From positions 1 to 38,055 of the forward strand of contig CAYHWG010000002.1 of assembly GCA_964360375.1 (NCBI GenBank): a stretch of 38,055 bases of DNA, given 5' to 3'. A model generated the notes under the pieces. It did no database searches and was not told where the DNA came from. It saw only the letters and a list, made by a program, of their open reading frames with translations. Made by a program: the position numbers and the translations under genes. Source of the stretch: XYB2-FULL-45-11 sp964360375. Lineage in GTDB: Bacteria; Patescibacteriota; Patescibacteriia; UBA9934; GWF2-40-263. Below, one piece after another: positions 7,734 to 15,533 of the stretch. Position 1 is the stretch's first letter; each line of letters opens with the position of its first letter.

Positions 7734-8089
7734 GCAATAATGCATTGCTTCGTTCTTTCCACTCCGTGATGTTTTCTCAATGCCGACATGTTCGGCAAGC
7801 ACCCCACGCTTGTATTATATATCGTTGAAGAAAACAGCATATTCTCTACTGTTCTGATACAAAAAAACAAAAACAAAATGAATTCAATCTGGGTTCACCC
7901 AACCTATGAGGGTCTATTATTGATCCTTTCTGGGTAAAACCGTTGAATGGTAGAGAGAAACGAGTATCTTAAATTAACTTGTTGACCGAATTAGACGTCG
8001 AGTCTTGGAACTCACATTTCTGTGTGTTTTGAAACCCGACGCCTGAACCGGTCCAAATTAATTTCCTTGGGCCTTCGGGCCCTTTTTTT
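7734..8089 (+). ncRNA. Candidate structured RNA of about 350 nt, class unknown
   Basis: This gene-free stretch is framed by a promoter and a strong terminator with a UUCG loop (8069-8089). It contains several local hairpins: TGCCGA/TCGGCA at 7781-7797, AACAG/CTGTT near 7834-7854, and a long rod near the 3' end in which 7971-7977, 7984-7988, 7996-8000 and 8009-8016 pair in order with 8058-8064, 8049-8053, 8037-8041 and 8021-8028. I looked for RNase P RNA, tmRNA and SRP RNA signatures and saw none. It may instead be a long leader of the dksA-like gene 30 nt downstream. A 19-codon frame at 7878-7937 lies within it and could be chance. Confidence 0.5.
8069..8089 (+). terminator. Intrinsic terminator of the candidate RNA
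   Basis: GGGCC-TTCG-GGCCC (8069-8082) is followed by seven T (8083-8089). Confidence 0.85.
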
Positions 8090-8119
8090 ATTTAAAAAAG
8101 AATGTTAAGCTGCTCGCAT

Positions 8120-8494
8120 ATGCAAGCTGAATTGACATCCAAAGCTAAAACGCTTCTTGAAGAAGAAAAAGTCCGTCTTGAAACGGAACTTTCTAAGTTT
8201 TCGCACCGAAATCCAAATACAACCGAAGAACGGTTTGAAACAAATTTTCCAAACATGGGAGACAAAGAAGATGAAAATGCCTCAGAAGTGGCTCAATTTT
8301 CTGATAATCTCTCTTTAGAGAATGAATTAGAAAAGGCATTGCGGGATGTGGAATCTGCTTTAAAACAAATTGCAAAAGGTGAGTACGGTACATGCAAATA
8401 TTGTCATCAGCCTATTGATGAACGTCGTTTGCTTGCGAGACCAACTTCGAGTTCTTGCATTCAATGTAAAAAAACTTTGACACAAGAAGTGTGA
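8120..8494 (+). CDS. DksA/TraR-family zinc-finger protein
   Basis: A 124-residue protein with an N-terminal coiled-coil-like region and a C-terminal C4 zinc finger: Cys92 and Cys95 (TCKYCHQPI) with Cys113 and Cys116 (SCIQCKKTL). The IDERRLLARP stretch is typical of the family, whose members bind the RNA polymerase secondary channel or act as related regulators. ATG 8120 gives the more usual N-terminus; ATG 8102 is in frame and possible. It lies just after the terminator of the candidate RNA, so its expression may depend on read-through or on an unseen promoter. Its TGA stop overlaps the GTG start of lspA, which indicates translational coupling. Confidence 0.8.
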   Translation: MQAELTSKAKTLLEEEKVRLETELSKFSHRNPNTTEERFETNFPNMGDKEDENASEVAQFSDNLSLENELEKALRDVESALKQIAKGEYGTCKYCHQPIDERRLLARPTSSSCIQCKKTLTQEV

Positions 8495-8967
8495 AAAATT
8501 TTGGATTAAAAATTTATTGGTTTTTGTTTCCAGCCGCCATTCTTGTTTGTATCGATGAATACATAAAAGCGTTTGCTCTTCGCAATTTTCCAGACGAAAA
8601 CACATTAACGGATCGAAATTTTATTAATCTTGCTTTGCATAAAAACTGGGGATTAGCATTTGACATCCCTTTTCGTCGTGAGTTTATTTTACTTATTTCT
8701 GTTTTTATCGGGTATTTTCTTGTAAAAATCGCCGTCCAAAATTTCAAGCAACATCCAAAGCTCTCGTTTGCTAGTATGCTTATCTTAACGGGAGCAATAG
8801 GTAATCTCTATGATCGTATCGTTTACGGATTCACGGTCGATTATCTTATTTTCTTCGGTCGTACAGCGATCAATATCTCAGACATCCTCATTGTGTACGG
8901 TGTTGTTTTACTCCTACTTGCATCACGTCAACAAAAAACAGATCATGAATTTCATTCCCATGAATGA
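8491..8967 (+). CDS. lspA: Lipoprotein signal peptidase (signal peptidase II)
   Basis: The 158-residue integral membrane protein has four predicted membrane helices and the SPase II motifs: NWGLAF near residue 52 (NxGxAF), GNLYDR with catalytic Asp108, and INISD with catalytic Asp131. It removes lipoprotein signal peptides after Cys lipidation, which matches the lipoprotein genes at 9 and 34375. The start is GTG in a GTGA overlap with the dksA-like gene, so the two are coupled. The comM promoter begins 10 nt after its stop. Confidence 0.93.
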   Translation: MKNFGLKIYWFLFPAAILVCIDEYIKAFALRNFPDENTLTDRNFINLALHKNWGLAFDIPFRREFILLISVFIGYFLVKIAVQNFKQHPKLSFASMLILTGAIGNLYDRIVYGFTVDYLIFFGRTAINISDILIVYGVVLLLLASRQQKTDHEFHSHE

Positions 8968-8976
8968 AATAAATAT

Positions 8977-9005
8977 TTGACAAAAGACGGGAAATCCTTT
9001 AGACT
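8977..9005 (+). promoter_or_regulatory. Promoter of comM
   Basis: TTGACA (8977-8982), 17-nt spacer, TAGACT (9000-9005). The expected start near 9012 gives a leader of only about 39 nt. Confidence 0.75.
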
Positions 9006-9017
9006 TCTTTTATTGAT

Positions 9018-9048
9018 AACCTCCCTTACGCGTAATTGCTGGGAGGTT
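9018..9048 (+). promoter_or_regulatory. Hairpin sequestering the comM ribosome-binding site
   Basis: AACCTCCC (9018-9025) is a perfect complement of GGGAGGTT (9041-9048), which contains the Shine-Dalgarno GGGAGG. The loop holds a further palindrome, TTACGCGTAA (9026-9035). Almost the whole leader is taken up by the hairpin, so translation is probably controlled by its opening. Confidence 0.65.
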
Positions 9049-9050
9049 TT

Positions 9051-10568
9051 ATGTTTTCTATCACATCAAGTGCCACACTTGGAACAGATTCTGTTCCTGT
9101 TTATGTCGAAACGGACATTTCTTTTGGAATCGGAAATATGACGATCGTTGGGCTGCCGGACGCTTCTATCAAAGAAGCTCGCGACCGTATTCGAGCAGCG
9201 CTCAAAAATAGTGGCTTCCAATTTCCGCGCGGACGCATCACGATTAATCTCGCTCCGGCAAATCTGCATAAACAAGGCCCGTTATATGATTTACCGATCG
9301 CTTTATCTATGCTTGCTGCACGCGGTGAAATTCCCATGAACGGACTTGAACAAATGGTCATCGTGGGCGAACTAGGTCTCGACGGGTCTGTGCGTTCTGT
9401 TCGTGGCGCACTTGCAACAGCACTCATGGCTCGCAAACTTGGTAAATCTATCCTTATTCTCCCAAAAGAAAATGCCGCGGAAGTTTCCATTTTAAAAAAT
9501 CTTACTATTTATGGAGTGACCTCTATTCGCGAAATTGTTGATCATTTACTAAATCGACAAACGCTTGTCCCTGTCTCTTATACAAAAACAACTACAAAAA
9601 GACCCGAATCAACCTGTTTTTCTTTTATCAAAGGTCAAGCTCTTGCAAAACGCGGACTTGAAATCGCCGCCGCTGGTGGACATAACGTCCTTTTATCTGG
9701 CCCACCAGGAACAGGAAAAACATTGCTTGCAAAAGCATTTCCAGGAATCCTTCCTGAATTATCCGAAGAAGAATCGATCGAGGTCACAAGCATTGCCTCA
9801 ATTTCTGGAACATTAAACAAAGATGATGGTCTCATTCAAACGCGACCCTTTAGATCACCACACCATTCATCCTCTGCTGTTTCGCTCATTGGGGGCGGAA
9901 CATGGCCAATGCCGGGAGAAATCAGTCTTGCACATCGAGGTGTTTTATTTTTGGATGAACTTCCTGAGTTTCCTCGCCATGTCATAGAACATCTGCGCCA
10001 ACCTCTTGAAGACGGGACGGTCACGATCGCGCGATCACATGCAACCGTTAAGTTTCCTGCACAATTTATTCTCGTTGCTGCCATGAACCCATGTCCTTGT
10101 GGCTATGCAAGTGATCCGAAACATCCATGCATCTGTTCACACATGCAAATCCAAAATTACAAAAAACGTGTGTCGGGCCCACTTCTCGATCGTTTTGATC
10201 TTCGCATTGAAGTTTCAAACTTGTCGAAAGATGTTTTATTGAATGAAGCCCGCACAGAATCATCAACAGAAATTCGATTGCGTGTGACAGATGCCAGAAA
10301 AAAACAAACCATGCGTTTTACAGAAAACATTCATCACCTCAATACAAGCATTCCTCCACACCTCCTAGATCATTTTTGTCCTATTACGCCGGAAGCAAGA
10401 ATATTGTTAGGCCAGGCGATTGAATTGCAAAACCTCTCTCCGCGTGGTTGTACGCGTGTCCGTAAAGTAGCGCGCACCATTGCAGATCTTTCAAACTTCG
10501 ATCTCATCACCGAAGATCATTTAGCCGAAGCTTTGCAGTTTCGCGGGATAAATGGAGTGGAACGATGA
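9051..10568 (+). CDS. comM: ComM/YifB-family AAA+ ATPase (Mg-chelatase-like)
   Basis: The 505-residue product has the ComM layout: an N-terminal Lon-like ChlI domain (residues 1 to about 170), an AAA+ core with Walker A GPPGTGKT at about 217-224 and Walker B VLFLDELPEF, a Cys-rich NPCPCGY stretch typical of the family, and the C-terminal Mg_chelatase_C domain. In transformable bacteria ComM is a helicase that aids branch migration when incoming DNA is integrated. ATG 9051 is fixed by GGGAGG at 9041-9046; a TTG at 9036 is in frame but would lie inside the leader hairpin. It converges on the LysM peptidase gene with only 18 nt between and no clear terminator. Confidence 0.93.
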   Translation: MFSITSSATLGTDSVPVYVETDISFGIGNMTIVGLPDASIKEARDRIRAALKNSGFQFPRGRITINLAPANLHKQGPLYDLPIALSMLAARGEIPMNGLEQMVIVGELGLDGSVRSVRGALATALMARKLGKSILILPKENAAEVSILKNLTIYGVTSIREIVDHLLNRQTLVPVSYTKTTTKRPESTCFSFIKGQALAKRGLEIAAAGGHNVLLSGPPGTGKTLLAKAFPGILPELSEEESIEVTSIASISGTLNKDDGLIQTRPFRSPHHSSSAVSLIGGGTWPMPGEISLAHRGVLFLDELPEFPRHVIEHLRQPLEDGTVTIARSHATVKFPAQFILVAAMNPCPCGYASDPKHPCICSHMQIQNYKKRVSGPLLDRFDLRIEVSNLSKDVLLNEARTESSTEIRLRVTDARKKQTMRFTENIHHLNTSIPPHLLDHFCPITPEARILLGQAIELQNLSPRGCTRVRKVARTIADLSNFDLITEDHLAEALQFRGINGVER

Positions 10569-10586
10569 TGCAATTTTCAACATGAT

Positions 10587-11936
10587 TTATCGAATATACC
10601 CAAGAGGATTCTGAAATCTTCCGTTTTTAATGATTTCAAAATGTAAGTGTGTCCCTGTTGAATGTCCTGTTGTGCCTGTTTGAGCAATTTTTTCTCCTGC
10701 AACCACAACGTCTCCAATCTCTACAAAGTTTTTTGAATTGTGTGCGTAGCGTGTTTTAAATCCGTTTCCATGATCAATTTCAACCGTCAAACCGTACCCA
10801 TTTCTCCAACCCGTATAGCTCACAACACCGTCGTGTGCAGCAAGATTGTACGTCTCATAATCCCCATCAATATCAATACCTGTATGTTTCCAATTATAGT
10901 ATTGGGTGATCACACGCCACGATGACGGCCAAACCCAACCAGATTTCATAGAAGAAACGGACTCCTCGTTTTTCGAGGATCCTGAGTCTGACGATGATGT
11001 TGGAACAAAAATATCTTTTACGCTCACAGGGCGTCGCGCAATTGCCTGTGGTTTTATGATCTCTTCTGCACCAGGCAAAACTATATCTGTCCCAACTTGT
11101 AAAACTTGTTCATCGCCAAATGTATTTGCTCGCGCGATCTCTGTTATTTCAATTTTATATTTTCCCGCAATTTTTGAAAGCGTATCCCCACGAACGACCG
11201 TATATAAAACCCCGTCCTCTGGAAGGATTTTCAACGTGTCACCGATACGAATAGTGCTTCGAAGGGTTAGATTGTTCGCGGAAAGAATTGTGCTTATACT
11301 CAATTGAAATTTGATAGCAATGCGACCAAGAGTGTCTCCATCAACAACGGTATACATCTCAATACCGCTGCGCGTTGCAATTTTGTCTTCCGTTGTTTCT
11401 GTTGTTGAAAAGAATTGTTCGGGATAAAAATCTACATCGGTGTGTGGTAAAGCTATAGTCAGTGCATCCGTTGTGTAAGAAAACGTTCCTTCGGATAAAG
11501 GAACACCTCTTTCTGCCGTAACGGTTTCAATGGTTTGAGAATCATCGACAGATACCAATGAATACAAGATGCTTTGCTGTCCGAATGTTTCAGCACGAAC
11601 ATGACGCGCTTGAATGTTTGTAACACCAACAATCGCCATCAAGGTAATAATAAAAACGTGAATGGAATAACGGTTGGAAAGGAGATAAAAAAAACGACTT
11701 TTCGCTGGAAGGATGATTTTTGTTACGAATCGTCGAACAGAAAAAATAACACGATAAAGAGGAACGCCGATCACTTTCAATAAAACAAAACCAACCGTTT
11801 TAAACGGTTGGAACACGCGAATAGAAAATGGCACACCTACGCGCTTTACCACAATTAAAGCACGTAAGAATCCAAGCGAAACGCGAACAAAAAAATGTTT
11901 AATGGAGTGTTTGATAGGAAGATTGTTTAAAAACAT
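10587..11936 (-). CDS. LysM and M23 peptidase-domain envelope protein
   Basis: This 449-residue protein has a long basic N-terminal part (1-90), a membrane segment at about 91-107, two LysM domains at about 194-239 and 244-288, a Ser/Glu-rich linker, and an M23 domain at about 335-449. The M23 zinc site is intact: His351 and Asp355 (HTGID) and His430/His432 (HLHFE), with the supporting His399. LysM binds peptidoglycan and M23 enzymes cut its peptide cross-links, or act as activators when degenerate; here the active site looks complete. The promoter's -10 box is only 10 nt before the ATG, so the mRNA should be nearly leaderless. Confidence 0.92.
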   Translation of the reverse strand: MFLNNLPIKHSIKHFFVRVSLGFLRALIVVKRVGVPFSIRVFQPFKTVGFVLLKVIGVPLYRVIFSVRRFVTKIILPAKSRFFYLLSNRYSIHVFIITLMAIVGVTNIQARHVRAETFGQQSILYSLVSVDDSQTIETVTAERGVPLSEGTFSYTTDALTIALPHTDVDFYPEQFFSTTETTEDKIATRSGIEMYTVVDGDTLGRIAIKFQLSISTILSANNLTLRSTIRIGDTLKILPEDGVLYTVVRGDTLSKIAGKYKIEITEIARANTFGDEQVLQVGTDIVLPGAEEIIKPQAIARRPVSVKDIFVPTSSSDSGSSKNEESVSSMKSGWVWPSSWRVITQYYNWKHTGIDIDGDYETYNLAAHDGVVSYTGWRNGYGLTVEIDHGNGFKTRYAHNSKNFVEIGDVVVAGEKIAQTGTTGHSTGTHLHFEIIKNGRFQNPLGYIR

Positions 11937-11946
11937 TCACCGGTTC

Positions 11947-11975
11947 ATGATACGTTTTTTTTTTGCTTTTGTCAA
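11947..11975 (-). promoter_or_regulatory. Promoter of the LysM/M23 gene
   Basis: On the minus strand TTGACA (11970-11975), a 17-nt A-rich spacer and TATCAT (11947-11952). The ATG at 11936 follows after 10 nt, which predicts a leader of about 3-5 nt. Confidence 0.7.
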
Positions 11976-11984
11976 TCAAATCAG

Positions 11985-12013
11985 TTGACAATTTGGATGG
12001 TTTTCTTTAAAAT
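11985..12013 (+). promoter_or_regulatory. Promoter of hppA
   Basis: TTGACA (11985-11990), 17-nt spacer, TAAAAT (12008-12013). The predicted leader is about 29 nt. It lies back to back with the LysM/M23 promoter, 9 nt between the -35 boxes. Confidence 0.8.
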
Positions 12014-12048
12014 ACCGACATTATTTACCCATTTTTTAAGCAAAAACT

Positions 12049-14040
12049 ATGAGCATATCCATGTATGCAATTGCGGCGAGCTTACTTGCGCTTCTGTACG
12101 GAGCGTATCTCATTAGGTGGATTTTTAAACTTCCGGCAGGAGAAGGCAAAATGAAGGGAATTGCTCTTGCAATCCAAGAAGGGGCAAACGCCTATATGGC
12201 GCGACAGTATAAAATGATCGCCATGATTGGAATGGCTGTCTTTATTCTTTTGTACTGGTTTCTCGGTTCTAAACTTGCTCTCGGATTTTTGGTCGGAGCT
12301 GTACTTTCTGGAGCCGCTGGATATATCGGCATGTTTGTGTCTGTTCGAGCAAACGTTCGCACAGCAGAGGCAGCAAAAAGTGGATTATCTGCGGCGATGG
12401 ATGTTGCTGTTCGCGGAGGATCTGTTACAGGACTCTTCGTTGTCGGTCTCGCTCTTTTGGGTGTAACGGTGTTTTATTTACTGACACATGATATCCAAGC
12501 ACTCGTCGGTCTCGGATTCGGAGGATCTCTCATCTCTGTCTTCGCACGTTTGGGTGGTGGAATTTTTACAAAAGCCGCAGACGTAGGCGCAGACCTTGTT
12601 GGAAAAACAGAAGCAGGAATTCCGGAAGATGATCCACGCAATCCGGCTGTTATTGCAGACAACGTTGGAGACAATGTTGGTGATTGTGCTGGAATGGCTG
12701 CGGATTTATTTGAAACATATGCAGTAACATCTGTCGCGGCGATGTTACTTGGATCTCTTACGTTTCCAGGCAACGAACAAATCGTTCTTTATCCTATTGC
12801 CCTTGGAGCTGTTGCGATCGTGTGTTCGATTGTCGGATCATTTTTTATCAAAATTGGCGCCGACAAAAAAATCATGAAGGCTCTGTATAAAGGATTGGTT
12901 GTTGCTGGTGTTCTTGCCGCGATTGGGTTCTATCCAATCACCACAAACATGCTTTCAGGAATCGCCGGAATAAACACAATGAATATTTATCTCTGTGCAA
13001 TTCTCGGACTTGTGATTACAGCCGCCATGATTCTCATCACAGAATATTACACAGGAACAAATCATCAACCTGTAAAAGATCTTGCTGCTGCATCTGAATC
13101 CGGACATGGAACAAACATCATTGCAGGACTCGCGCTTTCCATGAAATCAACCGCATATCCTGTCCTCACAATTATTGCAGGAATTTTGATTGCAAATTCA
13201 CTCGCTGGATTATATGGAGTTGCGATCGCTGCAATGGCAATGTTGTCTCTTACAGGAATTATCGTTGCGATCGACGCGTTTGGTCCTATCACAGACAACG
13301 CAGGTGGAATTGCAGAAATGGCTGATCTTGGAGAAGACGTTCGTAATGTAACAGACCCACTTGACGCCGTTGGAAACACAACCAAAGCTGTCACCAAAGC
13401 GTATGCGATTGGTTCCGCTGGACTCGCAACCGTTGTGCTCTTTGGAGATTACGTTCACGCATTGTCTGCAAAAGGAGCTCACATTGTTTTTGAAATTTCA
13501 GATCCTTCTGTTCTCTCCGGACTCTTCCTTGGTGGAATCGTCACCTATCTTTTCAGCGCAATGGCTATGGAATCCGTCGGAAAAGCCGCAGGTTCAGTTG
13601 TAGAAGAAGTGCGTCGACAGTTTCGTGAAATCCCAGGAATTATGGATGGTTCAGGAAAACCAGATTACGCAAAAGCGGTTGATATTGTAACAAAAGCCGC
13701 AATCAGCTACATGATTGCTCCATCCTTACTTGCTGTTTTTGCACCGATTGTTGTCGGATTCGTCTTTGGACCAAAAGCTCTCGGAGGACTTTTGATCGGA
13801 GCAATCGTCACAGGACTCTTCATGGCAATCAGCATGACCACAGGTGGAGGTGCTTGGGATAATGCAAAAAAATATATTGAATCTGGAAACTACGGCGGAA
13901 AAGGATCCAATGCACACAAAGCAGCCGTAACAGGAGATACCGTTGGCGATCCATATAAAGATACAGCTGGACCAGCCATAAACCCAATGATCAAGATTTT
14001 AAACATCGTTGCACTCTTGATTGTCGGATTCCTCATCTAA
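12049..14040 (+). CDS. hppA: Membrane-bound proton-translocating pyrophosphatase
   Basis: The 663-residue polytopic protein carries the pyrophosphate-binding loops of the family: DVGADLVGKTEAGIPEDD from about residue 178, and DNVGDNVGDCAGMAADLFE. A later acidic loop contains DNAGGIAEM and the C-terminal part TGDTVGDPYKDTAGPA. It couples PPi hydrolysis to ion export. The GNTTKA motif has Lys446 where K+-dependent enzymes have Ala, so this should be the K+-independent, H+-pumping class; Na+-pumping members are K+-dependent. It probably recovers energy from biosynthetic PPi. The gene has its own promoter and terminator. Confidence 0.95.
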   Translation: MSISMYAIAASLLALLYGAYLIRWIFKLPAGEGKMKGIALAIQEGANAYMARQYKMIAMIGMAVFILLYWFLGSKLALGFLVGAVLSGAAGYIGMFVSVRANVRTAEAAKSGLSAAMDVAVRGGSVTGLFVVGLALLGVTVFYLLTHDIQALVGLGFGGSLISVFARLGGGIFTKAADVGADLVGKTEAGIPEDDPRNPAVIADNVGDNVGDCAGMAADLFETYAVTSVAAMLLGSLTFPGNEQIVLYPIALGAVAIVCSIVGSFFIKIGADKKIMKALYKGLVVAGVLAAIGFYPITTNMLSGIAGINTMNIYLCAILGLVITAAMILITEYYTGTNHQPVKDLAAASESGHGTNIIAGLALSMKSTAYPVLTIIAGILIANSLAGLYGVAIAAMAMLSLTGIIVAIDAFGPITDNAGGIAEMADLGEDVRNVTDPLDAVGNTTKAVTKAYAIGSAGLATVVLFGDYVHALSAKGAHIVFEISDPSVLSGLFLGGIVTYLFSAMAMESVGKAAGSVVEEVRRQFREIPGIMDGSGKPDYAKAVDIVTKAAISYMIAPSLLAVFAPIVVGFVFGPKALGGLLIGAIVTGLFMAISMTTGGGAWDNAKKYIESGNYGGKGSNAHKAAVTGDTVGDPYKDTAGPAINPMIKILNIVALLIVGFLI

Positions 14041-14046
14041 ACAAAA

Positions 14047-14087
14047 AAAATAAAATCTGTCTATTTTGTATGGGCAGATTTTATTTT
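14047..14087 (+). terminator. Intrinsic terminator of hppA
   Basis: A 15-bp stem (14047-14061 with 14073-14087, one G-U) has an 11-nt loop. Its A/T-rich outer part supplies the T-run. Confidence 0.75.
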
Positions 14088-14143
14088 CGACAAAAAAATC
14101 ACTCGAGATGTTCGGCTTCGGGTTGGAATTCCTTCAAACTGCA

Positions 14144-14172
14144 TTGACACAAATACATTCTTTCGCTACACT
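14144..14172 (+). promoter_or_regulatory. Promoter of tig
   Basis: TTGACA (14144-14149), 17-nt spacer, TACACT (14167-14172). Leader of about 18 nt. Confidence 0.8.
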
Positions 14173-14196
14173 TTCGCAGAAATTCATATTATTTTT

Positions 14197-15489
14197 ATGC
14201 TAAATATTCAGATCGAAGAACAAGAAAAAAATACGGTGAAACTTACCTTCACCGTGACCCCCGAGGAACAACAGCCGTTTCTTGAAGCATCGGCAGAACA
14301 CATTTCTGAGCATGCGAATATTCCAGGATTTCGTCCGGGAAAAGCGAGCTATGAGGTTGTGAAACAACGTGTTGGTGAGGGAAAAATCATGGAAGAAGCG
14401 CTTGAAAAAATCGTGCGTAAATATTACGTTGACGCGATTTTATCTCATGAAATCGATTCTGTTGGTTCACCAAAAATCGATGTAGAAAAAATGGCTGCTG
14501 GCAATGATCTTGTCTTTACTGCTGTCGTTACACGCATGCCGCGCGTCACGACACTTGCCGATTGGAAACAACTTTCTGTTGCTGCAAAAATCCCAGAAGT
14601 CTCTGATGCGGACGTTGAACTTGCCATCAAAGATCTTACGCGCATGCAAACAAAAGAAGTGCGTGCAGCTACAGATTCATTGGTTCAAATCACCGACAAA
14701 GCCGTCGTCTCCATGGACATGAAAAAGCAAGGTGTTTCTATTGAAGGCGGGCAGTCGCAAAATCATTCTGTATATCTTGCGGAAGAATATTACATTCCAG
14801 GTTTTAAAGAACAGTTGGTTGGAATGAAGGAGGGGGAATCAAAAAAATTTACGATTCCATTTCCAAAAGAACACAAACAAGAATTCTTGGCCGGTCAAGA
14901 TATTGATTTTGAAGTTGTGCTCAAAGAATTGTTTCATCTTGAACCACCAACCATTGATGATGCGTTTGCACAATCTCTCGGACTTCGTGATGTTTCCATG
15001 ATGAAGGAACTCATTCATAAAAATTTACTTGATGAAAAAATCCGTGAAGAATCCTTTCGGGAAGAAAAAGAAATGCTCGAACTTATTGCAAACAAATCAC
15101 AATTTGAAAATATTCCAGACCTTCTCTTAAACGAGGAAATAGAAAAAATGATTCGTGAATTAAAAACACGTGTCGAGGAACAAGGGATGGTCTTTGATGA
15201 TTACATCAAGAGTTTAAAACGGACACTTGCACAAATCAAACTGGATTTTACTCCACAAGCGCTCATGCGAATCAAAGTTTCGCTTCTGCTCCGTCAAATT
15301 GCAAAACAAGAACTGGTGACCGTAACCGAAGAAGAAATGATCAAAGAACTCGATGAAACCGCTGCACGTTATGAAGAAAAAGAAGCTAAACTTCAAATCT
15401 ATTCCCCAGAATACAGACAATATGCCGAGCAGATCACCCTGAATCGTAAGGTAATTGAATGTATTAAGCGTGTCGTGGTTAAAATGTAA
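14197..15489 (+). CDS. tig: Trigger factor, ribosome-associated chaperone
   Basis: The 430-residue product has the three trigger-factor domains: an N-terminal ribosome-binding domain with the signature IPGFRPGKA near residue 47, a central FKBP-like peptidyl-prolyl isomerase domain (about 150-245, including YIPGFKEQLVGMKEGESK), and a long helical C-terminal chaperone domain. It binds nascent chains at the exit tunnel. The signature has Ser-Tyr where many homologues have a Pro after GK, a mild deviation. The usual clpP-clpX neighbours are absent; a DNA-repair gene follows after a hairpin. Confidence 0.94.
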   Translation: MLNIQIEEQEKNTVKLTFTVTPEEQQPFLEASAEHISEHANIPGFRPGKASYEVVKQRVGEGKIMEEALEKIVRKYYVDAILSHEIDSVGSPKIDVEKMAAGNDLVFTAVVTRMPRVTTLADWKQLSVAAKIPEVSDADVELAIKDLTRMQTKEVRAATDSLVQITDKAVVSMDMKKQGVSIEGGQSQNHSVYLAEEYYIPGFKEQLVGMKEGESKKFTIPFPKEHKQEFLAGQDIDFEVVLKELFHLEPPTIDDAFAQSLGLRDVSMMKELIHKNLLDEKIREESFREEKEMLELIANKSQFENIPDLLLNEEIEKMIRELKTRVEEQGMVFDDYIKSLKRTLAQIKLDFTPQALMRIKVSLLLRQIAKQELVTVTEEEMIKELDETAARYEEKEAKLQIYSPEYRQYAEQITLNRKVIECIKRVVVKM

Positions 15490-15500
15490 AAAGATGTGAT

Positions 15501-15533
15501 AAAGTGATGGAACAAATCCATCACTTTTATTTT
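15501..15533 (+). terminator. Intrinsic terminator after tig
   Basis: An 11-bp perfect stem (15501-15511 with 15517-15527) has a 5-nt loop and a T-rich tail that runs to the nfo start codon at 15534. It may attenuate rather than fully stop transcription. Confidence 0.65.

Noticed and set aside
7670..7876. Minus-strand frame of 68 codons in the gene-free stretch
   Set aside because: No ribosome site, no family resemblance, and it lies across the promoter and hairpins of the candidate RNA.
7734..8089. RNase P RNA, tmRNA or SRP RNA as identity of the candidate RNA
   Set aside because: The conserved cores of these RNAs (for example the RNase P GAGGAAAGTC segment, the tmRNA tRNA-like ends with CCA, the SRP tetraloop helix) are not visible on either strand.
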